Origin: Metellina segmentata
Taxonomy: Eukaryota; Arthropoda; Arachnida; Araneae; Tetragnathidae
NCBI GenBank assembly: GCA_947359465.1
Contig: OX375879.1
Coordinates: 90,247,578 to 90,311,577 of the forward strand
Length of the DNA: 64,000 nt
Direction of reading: 5' to 3'
Positions 1-12,600 of this stretch are shown here, one piece after another. The notes beneath the pieces were generated by a model. That model was not told the origin of the DNA. It searched no databases and saw nothing but the letters and a program-made list of their open reading frames with translations. The translations under genes and the position numbers were made by a program. How positions within the stretch are numbered: the first letter of the stretch is position 1; each line of letters opens with the position of its first letter.

Positions 1-647
1 GGTGATATAAAAGTTTAGAATGGCTGTGCCAGCTCTGCACTCTAGCCAGCACAGAGCCTTGTCATCTGACCGCAGTTCAAATTTACGTGGTCTTCTCGGT
101 TCTCACTTCGCGATGGTAAATTGTAATTAACGTCGTTCTAGAGCGACACAATGGGCTTTTGACGACGTTCCGGGATCAATCCCTTAAGCTTCCTGGTAAG
201 GTAATTTGTAATTTCCAACCCCATACTTGATCAAATCAACGGGCTACTGACGACGGTCTGGGATCAATACCCTAAGGGAAAGATTCGAGGAAAAAACACT
301 ACGTAATTTTGCTCCACTCCTACCTTTCCGCACTGTAGCCAATAACCCGATCTAATGCTTCAGTATGACTTTAATTAATCGCCTATCTAAATTATAATCT
401 AGTATTAGGCAAAATATGATTGGCAATATCAGAGTAAAATCATAATTTGTCATTTGAAATGGCAACAAAACAAATATATTTAATTGTGTTTGTTTTTGTT
501 TTGACTTTTGAATATGGCTGTCTAATCTATATTTTTGTACAAGATATTGCGATGTTAAATTTTGCTTTTAGAGTTTGAAAAATAGTCACAGGAAGCCATA
601 ATATTGTTTCGTTTGATTGTAAAGACAGCAGATTTCAAAAACTGAAA
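1..647. other. upstream flank of LACTB2 with a degenerate repeat
   Basis: No coding sequence is seen. Positions 153-180 and 241-268 carry two versions of one unit (both read GGGCT...TGACGACG...GGATCAAT) about 88 bp apart. The stretch from about 55 resembles 3527-3600 (shared CATCTGACC, GGTTCAAA-like and TTACG-GG words), so this is probably a copy of a dispersed repeat. The last ~100 bp before 648 should contain the LACTB2 promoter and 5' UTR, but I see no clear TATA box. Confidence 0.4.
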
Positions 648-3600
648 ATGTCCGCTGTCATTCCAAAAATTAGCACTCTTTCGAGTCGTATCATTCGCAT
701 ATTGGGATGTAATCCAAGTCCAATGACGTTACAAGGTACCAATACATACTTGATAGGCACGGGAAAAAAGTAAGAGAACAAATAAGGCATTGTTAATTTC
801 TGTCGCAAACTTTTCAGGTATTCAATTGTCAAATATGATTAAAAGATTTAAGAGACAAAATAGTGACGACATTGCTAGATGAAAACTGATAAAAGTACAA
901 ATGAATGATACTGACAAATTCAGTAATTAATAATAAATAATGTTAAAGTTTTAATCAAAAAATACTTGCAACAGTCCTTGCCTTTGAACCTCAGCTTGGA
1001 AACAAATTTCTGCCGACTAGGTCTGTGTTATTGTAAGAAATAGACACAAGACGTGAATGGGAAACTGAATTTGTAAATACATTTCCATACACTTTATGTG
1101 CAAAAGGAGCAGCATACATATGTATATTTCAGAAAAAAGCTCAATACAATTTTACTCTTTGGGATGGATCCAGAACCACTGCCAATAGCCTGTAGTGTTG
1201 CTTCAGTGCTATGTTAATTAAAGAATACCATGCAGTTTTACCAAGAAAATCGTTTATTGGCCTGTGAATACGTAATCAAAAATCTAAAAAAATTACAATA
1301 AATATAACACACATCAGTTCTATCCAAATAAGAATTGAACTGTGTACTGGTAATACACTGGTTTCCATAAATTAAGAAACAGTAAAAATCATTTAAGGAT
1401 TCATTAAAAAATATGTGTAACCTCTAACTTTGTATGAGTAGTATGTACTGTCAAACACACATCCTATGCAAATACATCTGAGTTTTTTTTTTTTTTTCCA
1501 ATGTCAAGGCAGTACAATTGCAAAGACAAATACAATACAAAGTACAGAGTTGACCAAGGTCATTTTAGCCTTATACAAGGCCAGAAGTGATGGTCACTTG
1601 TGAAGGGGCACCCAGTGGGTGGACCATCATTGTCCCTAACAAAGGACAGCACAATTTACATCCATGTCCTAACCCCGGATTTGAACCAGGAACCTTCCGA
1701 TCCAGAGGCCAACACCTTGACCACTAGACCGGTTGGTCGGCAAATACATCTGAGTAACCTCAGATTTTTAAAATACTCGTTTTTTAGATCCGTATTTTGC
1801 TCAGCAAAAAATGGGATACAAAATTTGAAATGTTCATTTTACAACTATTATCTTATGGCAACATCTTACTACAGAACTATCAGCAGTCTAGAATTGAGAC
1901 AATGTCAGGCTGAATCTAAGTTTGGTATTCCACAGGCTGAAACTAATTTAAAACAGCAAAATCGGCATCTCATCAGTTGCTGAGGTAGCTTGCTGCAGTT
2001 ACAGGAAGGCTACTGTAATATCCCCTATGATGCACAAAACAGTGCATGAAAATGGGTTCTATGATAGGTGACCAGCAGTATGTGTACACCGTACCTCAGT
2101 AATTGGAGGGCTGTTTTAAATTGGGCAGGAATGCATGTTAACAGGAGTGAAGATCAATAGAGGTCCATACCATATTCACAAATGAGTTGATACTTTTTTT
2201 AATGATTTCAAATCCATTTCCCTTTGGAGAGGGTTCGTGGTAGTCCGCATCCTCAAATGTCCTCACATTGGCATGGTGTGGGAGTTTGGAGAGTGGGGTG
2301 CCAGCTCAGTTGCAGGGTTGACAAAAACCTGTTTTTTTTTTTAAGCCCAGCCTACCTGGATTTTCTTTTAAACCCATGTAAAACTGAGTTTTTTCAGAAA
2401 ATGTCTAGGTTTTTTTTAAACCAGATTTTTTCAGAAAATATTTGGGTTTAAAAAAAAAACACTAAAATTTCTTTTTATAAAAAGAAATATATTTATTAAC
2501 AAAATAGAAGTTTAAAAGTATATTTTTTTGTTAAAATTGTTTTTGAAAATTTTTTTATGAAAGATTGTGGAGGAAATTTTTTTTTTTGCAACCACAACGT
2601 CTCATGGGTTATTTAAGGAAAAAGGGTGAATTCATGCCTCAAATTCCAAATGATACATTTTGGAATAAGCAGTGAATGCGTTAACACTTTCACAAATATG
2701 TTGAAATTATCAATGAAAATGAATGGCAAATCGACTCGAATATTGGAAGAATTGTAAGTAATGTTGACCTGTACCACGAAAGTTCAGCATTACAGAAGCA
2801 ATTAAGAGAAGTTTCTGTAGCTTTAGATAGGTTGCAGGCAGATTCGGAAAACTTCTCAACAGCTGTGGAGTCCTGGATTGACCTCACTACAAGTATTGAA
2901 TTGTTGCCATACCAGCAACAGATACCACAAATAATGGATAAAGCAATGCAACCATTTTTTTATCTGGCTAATATAATGGACCCATCATGTTATAGGTAAC
3001 ATATTATCAACAGAGCAAGCAAAGCAGTTGGAAACTTGGTTGTAATTTGGAACCTAAATATATGCCCGGTGTCTAAACCTTCAAAATCGAAGACAGTGAG
3101 TTGCTTCCCCAAAACACTTTTAATGTAGATGTTTTAAACTTGTACGAAAGTAATTCTTCGAAGTGGTGGTTGCTAATGGAGCAGAACATGCAGAAATTTA
3201 GGAAGTTGCCCGAAGGATTCTGCAGGTTTTTAACTCAACACCTCAGCTGCCAACCAAGTTTGTCATCCATTGAACGTGTGCTCTCTACATATGGACAAAG
3301 TTGATAAATAGACTAAAGGCAGAGAAAGCAAGGAAACTGGTCAAAGTTCAGCATTTCCTGAAAAGACAATGACACTCAAGAACGAGTTGGGAATTAGCTA
3401 TTGGCGTTATCCCAATAGATGCGTTATTCAGTCCTGTAAGAAAGGTGGTAGCTTGTTATAGATGATATGTGTGCAAAAATTGTGTATTAAAAATAAATCT
3501 TCTATAAAAATTATCAATAGTGACCTCATCATCTGACCATGGTTCAAAATTACGGGGTATTGTCTTTGGACCTTTCCCTTTGTGATTGATCTCAGATCAT

Positions 3601-6600
3601 CACCAATTACCAGTTGTGTTGCTCCAGTGTGTTGTTAATTAAAATACGTACCTATCTACTATTTGGAGAGTGAAATCTGTGACATTCTTCCTGTAAATGG
3701 TCTTGCATTGTCCTGCTAAAAAATGAAGACACTACTTCAATGCCTAAAAGTTTTGATTTTTTTAACAAACTGAATTTCCGTGTATTAAGCATCTTGCGAT
3801 AATATGTTTCATCCTAACTTCTAATATCACTAATTCTTCCAAAAAAAATCACTATTAATGATAAATATTGGTGATTATAAATTCTTAGAATGATTATGTT
3901 AGATTTAATTTTGTATCTAATAATTTGTGTTTAATGTTTCTTAGGCGTTTGCTTTTGGATTGTGGCAACCCTGGTGTTCCAGAATATGTCAATTTGCTAA
4001 AAGGAGTTTTGAAAGAGCAAAATTGTACCCTACAAAATATAATAGTCAGCCATTGGCATCTAGATCATATTGGTGGTGTGCCTGATATATTGAATGAACT
4101 TAAGATTGGTAAAGCATTTCTAGTAATACAATTCCAGATAAGGAAGTTCTTTCCCTAATTTATAGCAATGTTCAAAGTTTTATGTCCAATACCTCCAATG
4201 AAATTAATGTAACAAAACTCTGACTATTAGAGCCTTTACTATGAGTGTCACAGAGTTCATACACCATTTTTTATATTGTAAGCATAACTTATTAGACAAT
4301 AACAACTGTATTCAAGCTCATCAACTTTGAAAAAGTCCTTAAATTTTCATTAACGATTCCATATGCCACATGTATGTTAGTCAGCTCAGCTGAAGTGAAT
4401 TACAACGTACTACATGAGATGTGATTTATGAATGCCAATGGTCAACATTTATAATGTATTCTCTGTTCTCACTTTCATCAGTTTAGCCAATTGCAACATT
4501 TTTAAAGTGTTCTCTTAAGGGATGCATCAGTGGACATACATTTATAGTCAAAAAAATGTTCTCTGTCTCCATTAAAATAACATCTATACAATTATTTCCA
4601 TGCCTATTTATGAAATTACATAGCCCATTGATTGAAATGTGTTGTGGAAATCTTCTATGTGACATTATAGTACAATCCTTTTAAATTTATCACAAGTTTT
4701 CCATGGCCCTTTAAATTGCCTAATTTTTAGTTTTTAATGGCCTTTTAAAATCTTGAATGATAGTCCATAAAAGGAAAACCCTTAGCTTTTATAAGAACAC
4801 TGTCTATATTTTACCTGCATTATAAAATCAAGGTCGAAAACACTCATCCAAGGTTATCACCATTTGATATGGTCATGATCATTATGTTGTGACATTACCA
4901 AAAATCGATGGCATGATATATATAGGTCAGGCATTTTTCATTGTATCAAATACAAATACAAATATTGACGACCAGCTACAGGCTCAAGCCCAACAAGGCT
5001 GGTCCTTTGTTTATGAATTCCCCAATTCCCACTGATTATCCAATTGTATCTTAAATTCGTACACTCCCTTTGAATTAACTATATTTTCTGGCAACGCGTT
5101 CCAACTGTCTATTACCCTATTAAAATAGTAGTTTTTCCTTAAATCCCGATTAAAATGTGTCTTATTCAATTTATACCCATGACCCCTTGTTCTGTTATCC
5201 CTATTGAAATTTAAGCCCTCTGTGTTCCCTTGTTTTACAAACTTGAAAAGCTGAATCAAATCCCCCCTCCTTCTTCTTTCCAGTGTATACATGTTTAACT
5301 TACTTAAACATTCATTATAGTCGAAATTTGTTAGCCCCTTTATTCAAAATCCCTCAATCTCAAAAATAATTTTATGTGAAGGCTCAACTTCCAGAAATGT
5401 TTAGTCTTATTTTATCCTGATAAACTGAACCTCATTTGACTTGAAACTTTATAATGCATTAGTAATTGTACATAAATTTCTTCATCATGAGATTTAGTTA
5501 TCTGTATTTCTTTAATGGTGGTAATGATAACCTTTATTGTAAGTCCTTATGTTTTAGTTTCTATTATTGCGCTTTTAATCTGTTATTATTTGCATTTGTT
5601 TACTTTTTTATTGTTAAATTCTTTTGTATTCAGTTTTTATAAAATTTTCATTAACACTTTTTCATACTATTTCTTAACATTCTTTGTCTTTATTATCATT
5701 GATCATCAGTGAGCAATTTTACATTTACATATTCTATTTTCCTATAAGCTATTAAATTTAATTTTTCTGTGTTCAGATTGTGTTGTTTCTAAATTCCCAA
5801 GAACTCCTGGTGTACAGAATTTGATCACTGTGCCTGATATAAAATATAACTACTTAAGAGATGGTGAAACGATTGAAACAGAAGGAGCTACATTGAAGTA
5901 ATGTATTATTTTTATGTAAAATCTTGTCCATCCAAATGTACTAAAGTACTGTTTTCAGTTTTTATTCAGTATATTTCTTCCACCATGGGAAAAGCATGAT
6001 CACAACATATTCATAAGAAAAATTGTGCAAAATCCACCTTTAATTGTTTTGATACAAATAGGTTAAACACCATTTATCACAGTATGAAAATCTACCATGG
6101 ATGTGAGTACAGTTAATCACATTTATTATGTGTATAATATAATGTGTGAATTACTAAATATTCTAGAAACACGTGGTACTTCAATTTTATTAAGTTGAAT
6201 TTTAATACAATCTTAATAAAGGAAGTTTTACTGAAAAATAAATTTAAATGCATTTTTTGTAGTTTATAGCTTAGTAATAAATTAGCATAACTTTTAGTAT
6301 AAAAATATCATATATAATGGAAAAATTTCATAATATTTCTCAAAGGGTTCTTGCTGCTCCTGGTCATACAGATGATCATCTTGTATTGTACTTAGAAGAA
6401 GAGAATAGTCTTTTTAGTGGTGATTGTATACTCGGAGAAGGCACTGCTGTAAGTTTAATTTTAACTAATTGTCAAAAAATAGAAAATTTTGTGTTTTGGA
6501 TTGATATTGAAAATGTGAATAGTCCCCCCCCCCTCTGTTACTTATTAACTTAGTGAGTTTAATTTTTAATGATATTTTTTTAGGTAAGATGTTTATTTTT

Positions 6601-9600
6601 TAAATGTGAACATTTGTGTAACAATAAATATAATAGATTAGAAGCTGATTTTATATAAAGCAATAATTGTAATTGATGCATTATTTCATAAAAACTCATT
6701 GAAACTACAAATTTAAAACAATTTCATAAAAGTTGATGTGACTCATGAATTATAAGTATAAAATTAGTTCTACAATGAGCAATTCCAATAAATATTTCAT
6801 CAATACCTTAACAGTATAGTTATAATTGCTAAATTCCCAGATAAAATCTTGTGACTTACAAGTTCCATTTCTTTCCTATGATAAAAAAGTATTCATTAAT
6901 CTTTGGTAATGCTACTTCTGTATTCTTTATCATCTCTAGTGAGCATATGATTTTCTTGTTCTCTAGGGAATGTAAACATAATATTACTATTCTTTAGCCC
7001 CAGTCTTGAGAGTTTGTGTGGTACTAACTTATTCCAATGATGTATATCAGGCAGCTACTCTACCTTTGGAAGCCACATTTCAGGAAGGAATATTTGATAG
7101 AGCCATTTATTTATCTCAGATAACAAAACAAACAATGAGAAACTGAAAATTAGTTAAATTTTTAAAAGTTACCCCTTCTCTGGTCAGCCTGATTGATAGC
7201 TGAAACACAAAACTGCATTGCTTTCTTAGCTGAGACAACTTTGCCAACTGAGTGCTGATTTGACTACGTAAGTTGCACGAGTCTCATACGTAACAAAGTT
7301 CATTATCGTAAACAATTGTTGTTGTGTAATATATTTTGCTTGCTGGTTCCGGGACAAAAATATCCTAAAACCAAAGAGTGCTCTAAGTCTAATCTCAATT
7401 TTTTGTACTTCGTATTGTTGCAAGTCTTAGTATTCAGCTCTTAAATTTATTAAAAGTAAGCATTGGTCTGTTTTAACTGATCAGCATATAACTGAGCTAG
7501 TGTAAACTGCCCTAACAAGTCATCAACCAAACTTTCAGCAGATAACTGCTAAGATGGCAACATTCATAAAGCATCCACAAGCAAATCTGAGTTTCAAAGA
7601 TTTTCTTTACAAAATTATTTGATAGAATCAGAACAATATTTTTATAACATTTATTTTTTAATCATTTTGTAACTTTTATGTTTTGAATAACTCTGTAACA
7701 AGAAATTAAGTAAAATAATTACTTTATCAGTTTTAGTTTACCATACTTCATACATACATTTTGTTGATTAATAATGATTTGTATGTTTATTGTTGTATAA
7801 GATGTTGAGAACCACACCATTCTCCTAAGAAAGCCACACTATGGCCACCCCTGTTATATATGAATTGTTCTGTTCCTCTAAATGTTTCTTTTGCAAAACC
7901 AACTATATACTTCATGCCTAAATCGAAACCTCTAACATCAATTAGTTATTTTATTTTAGCGATGTTCACTTATTAGTTTAGGATTTTGCCTCCTTATTAA
8001 TGTTATTTGAGTGGCTTGAAATGTTTCATAAAAAACAACTGTTTTGTGGATATTTTTATAGTTTACACAAAATGGCATTGTTTCAGGTTTTTCTGTCATT
8101 TTAAGAAATGATTATTTTTGAGTCATTTGGTATTTTTTAAGGAAAATAAAGAAAATTTTTGGAAAAATTTCCTTGTAACCACATATTGACATTTTATTTA
8201 GTGTTCTCCATGGATTTCATTAGAAGGAAAAAGAAACTTTTCAATGTTTAAAACTTTGTTGGCAGACCATTTATAATTATTCTCTTTTGAAAATCTGCAC
8301 ATGGTTCTTGTTCTGCTTTGCAATTTTAGGACATAAAAACTTTCAATTCACTATGATAAACTAAGGATATTGAATTAAATGTTCTTGTTAGTAAAACTCG
8401 GTTTCAATTTGACATAGGAACCCTGTTCTTTTCTTGCTTGTATAGGGACACCAATTATTCACACTAAAAATTCATTAATAAGGTAAACTAAAATGTTAAG
8501 TTATATTTTTTAGAGTATTTTCTCGTACAGGGATGTTTAAATTTTTGTTGTTTCATCACTACTTTTGATAAAAGCTTTTACAAAAATTGCAATTTTTAGG
8601 TCATTAATTAGTTTTTTAGGGCAATTGCTTCAACTTTAAGACTTTTCCATTTTCAATGAGCATTTTCTTGCAATTTGAAGGCATTGAAATCATAGATCTA
8701 TTTATTTCATATTAATGTAACTCAACATGGTTTCATATTTTTTGTAGGTATTTGAAGATTTATATGATTATATGCTGACCTTACAGAAAATTCTGAAATT
8801 GGAACCTGATAGAATTTATCCAGGTCATGGTCCAGTGATTGAAAATCCTAAAACTAAAGTTGAAGAATACATTCAACATAGAATGCTAAGAGAAAAACAA
8901 ATTTTGGATGCTCTGAAATTAGTTCAGCCTTCTGGCTTAACTGCTGGAGAACTAGTCAATCAAATATATGTGGTAGGTTTTTTTTAAATGCCATAATTTT
9001 TTGCTTTGAAATTTTTTTATGAGTGCGAACTGCAAAATAATTTCTATGTTACCTAATTTTCTTCATCTAAAAGATGGAAGAAAATCAGTAGACTTTATGC
9101 ATCCAAATATGTGAAGTTAATGTTTATCAGAAATTCCAATCCTGATTAAATGACACAAGTACACATCTATTTCTAATGTGGTTTTAACTTTGTGGTTTAA
9201 AGAGACTTAATCTGTATTTAGTACATGTGTACCAAATACCTGTCATGTCTACCCACATATAACTTTTATCATTCTGTATTAGTGCTTTTGCCAGTCAAGA
9301 GGTCATAGAGTATTGATATATTAATAGTACTCATTGAACGAATATATTGCAGTGCTGATACAGATGACTAAAGGCTACTTTTGCAACTATTTGCTCAACC
9401 TTGGTGATTGAGTAAGCAAAATCGTCTCAAAAACTATTTTCAAATTTTTGGTGACTTCACCAAAGGTTAACAAATATTAAATCCCCCCCCCCTCTTTAAA
9501 AAAAAAAAACGAACATTGCCTGTGACATTTCTTTTATTATCTTTACTGATAGTGAAACTATTAAAAAAAAAAATTAAGAAGTCCCCCCTCCTATTGACAT

Positions 9601-12600
9601 GACACTGGCAGGTCACCTGAGGTATTGGTCTGGTGTAAAAATTTTCAGCAGTTTTCAAATCCATTGAAATTTTTACTCTCTCTTTAATGATAGCAAAGGT
9701 AGAAACTTGACTAAAAAATAAATAAAAGCCAGTCAGAAATTTGTATTTCTTTCGTTTCGCTAAAATCATTTGTACTCAGGAAATGAAAGGAAAAAAATTA
9801 ATTTATGATATGATGTTCACACTGTTGCCATTCTAAGGAACCAAATAATAAAAATGTCAATAAATTAATTAAAAAATACTCTAGATTAAATTCTAAAATT
9901 CCGGCTTTGAGGCCTATTCGGTCATCTTTAGGACTACCTGTGTGATAAATTCCATTAATATAAGTGCTATAGATTCGTCTGGACACCGCCATATTACAGG
10001 CACACAGAATTCCTTTCATAATAGAGATGTCACAAATCCTTAAGTGCTAATTCATGCTTCCTGCTACATTAGGGAAAAAAATTTTATGATTTTGATGTAC
10101 TGCACCTCAATGGTAAATGTAAACACTGATCACTTCAACAAGGCATGCTTGCAACAGAGCATGTAGCACTTTTCTTTTGAAAATGTCAGCTGTTAACTAA
10201 GCGCAAAGCTTAGTTAGCACCAAGCTTAAGCCAAATGCTTCTCCTCCTCGTGGCTTTTTTGAAGATCCTGCACCAAGGATGGAAGCATATGAAACTGCTT
10301 GTAAAATAACCTTTAAGAGAAGATTAATTTTGTCGCGATTTAAAAAAATGTATGTTTTACAAATCCTTTTTATTGGACAAATGATACATTCGAAATTAAT
10401 TTTAAAATGACAATTCATCGGAATTCAAAGTAAACCATATTTTGATGTTGCTCAAGGTAAAGATTTAATTCACTTCTAAGCTGGAATCTTTAAGTTCTTG
10501 TGTGTTTCATGTGTACATTTTTTTTATCATATTTAGAATACTCCTAAGTATTTGTATCCAGCAGCTGAAGTAAATGTTTGCCATCATTTAGAAAAGTTAC
10601 AGAAGGAAAATATTATTGGTGAGTTAAATCTATTTGTGATTTCTTATGAATAGTCTTCGATATTGGAATTATAATTTTAATCATTTTAAGTTAATTCAAA
10701 ATAAATTTATTTTCATTCGTATGTCAATCATAACCATGTTTTGTCATCTAAATGATTGAATATGAATTTGGGTGGTCCTTATTTTGAAATATAAAACGTT
10801 TGTCTTCTAACTTTGTTCTATTGGGTTGGCAAATAAGTCTGTTCGGTTCTTTTGAGTGGTATAAAATACAATTTCTCTAACACAGAAAATACTTACTAAC
10901 CAATTATGTATCGTCCATTCTTTTCTATGACTTCTTGCCAATTCTCTACCAACTTCATAATGCCACGTTCATTAAATGCCTGAGGTTTAAAGGCAAAAAT
11001 CCAATTCAGATGCTATTTTGCAGCCCTGTCATTAGCCAACTTTATACTGATCAAAGAATTCTTTAGCGATCGGAATAGGTGATAATCCGAGGGCGCAAGG
11101 TCCGGAGAATAGACTGGGTGCAGTAAAACGTCACAGCCAAGTCTTTACAATTCCTGCTGCGTTCTTAATAAAGTTTGGGATCTGGCATTATGGTGAAAGA
11201 CAACTCCTTTATCATTTGACAATTCTGGACGCTTTGAACGTATGGCTTGATCCAATTTTCTTAACTGGGAGCAGTATACTTCTGAGTTGATTGTCTTGCC
11301 TTATGGCAAGAGCTCATAATCAATGATGCCCTTTTAATTCCATCACATAATTTTCCTCTGGTGTAATCCCGCCTTCGAGGTTGATTTTGGTGTCTTGTTA
11401 CTCTTTCCCTGTGTTCTTTTATGAACGACGTTGTTATAGATATCCACTTTTCATCACCCATAACCAGCTGCTTCAAAAATGTATAATATTTCTGGCGTTT
11501 AAAGGGCATGTCGCAGGTGAAAATGTGGGCAGTTAAATTGTGTTCAGTCAACTCGTGTGGCAACCAAACATTGAGGCGAGGAACGTATCCCAGCTGGTGC
11601 AAATGGTTCTCTACACTTGTGTGGGATATATTGAGTTCTGTAGCAATCTCCTGTACCATTTGGAATGGTTTTGTACCAATGGTAACCTTTATTACAATTG
11701 GGTCATTCTTCGTTGGGCGACGTCGCTGGGTTTTAAATAACTGTAACTGAACTTGGTGAACCACTTTTGACACACACGTTCTGTTAAGGCATCATCTCCA
11801 TACACATAGCAAATTTTTCTATGCACTTCTGCAGATTTGTTTCCTTTTTTAAAATATAAAAAGTAAAATGTGACGGGAAAAAAAAAACGTTTTTTATTTC
11901 ATATCATATTTACAAGTATGCAGCTCACAAAATAACCTAAGTTATGCAAATTACATGCTATTGACGTCCCCTGTCACGTGAGCTAGTTAGTTGCACTGTG
12001 AAATAGAGATTGTGGATTGGAGATATCCTGCTCCACAGAAAAATCAAACGAAGTTATTTGCCAACCTGATAATATCCTAAACGTAACTGACCAAATTTGG
12101 GCAATGTTTAGAGATAGGCCAAACTGATAGATGTAGCTTTTGTTTCTAACATTGCTGTATCTATAAATATATGGCTTGCATTTCATCACTGTCTGCCAAT
12201 GTTTTTATTCCCAGTTCTTCATATGTTAGGCTTTCTAAACACAATCATTTTTACAGTAATCCAAGCTTTTAGAATTGCAATATCAACTGTTTAAATTGTA
12301 TAAATTATCAGATTTCAAGATTATTTTTCTGATTGGTTCTAAAAGATGCATAAAATTTGAATATGTTTAGCTGCTATGGGTCTGCTTACTAATTTAGAAA
12401 TATTTGCCTTGTGCAATTTTGCTCATTTTCTGCAAAATATGGGTTGCATGACTGACATCAGTATCTACAAACTTTGTATAGTTTGTTTGCATAAACAATA
12501 CCATAATCAAGTTTATTGTTAGCTACTTAAAATGCTCTGAAGCAAGCAATATTCTAACAAGGAGCAGTTCGAAAAAAATTGTATTAGTGATGGCTGAATG

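Noticed and set aside
1660..1740. tRNA gene on the minus strand
   Set aside because: The boxes look tRNA-like but the sequence continues into a poly(A)-tailed body with a target duplication, and no proper anticodon arm or acceptor stem closes. It is the head of a SINE.
9467..10019. Frames of 100 and 73 codons on the minus strand in a LACTB2 intron
   Set aside because: Composition follows homopolymer runs (poly-A, poly-C); no motif or splice context supports coding.
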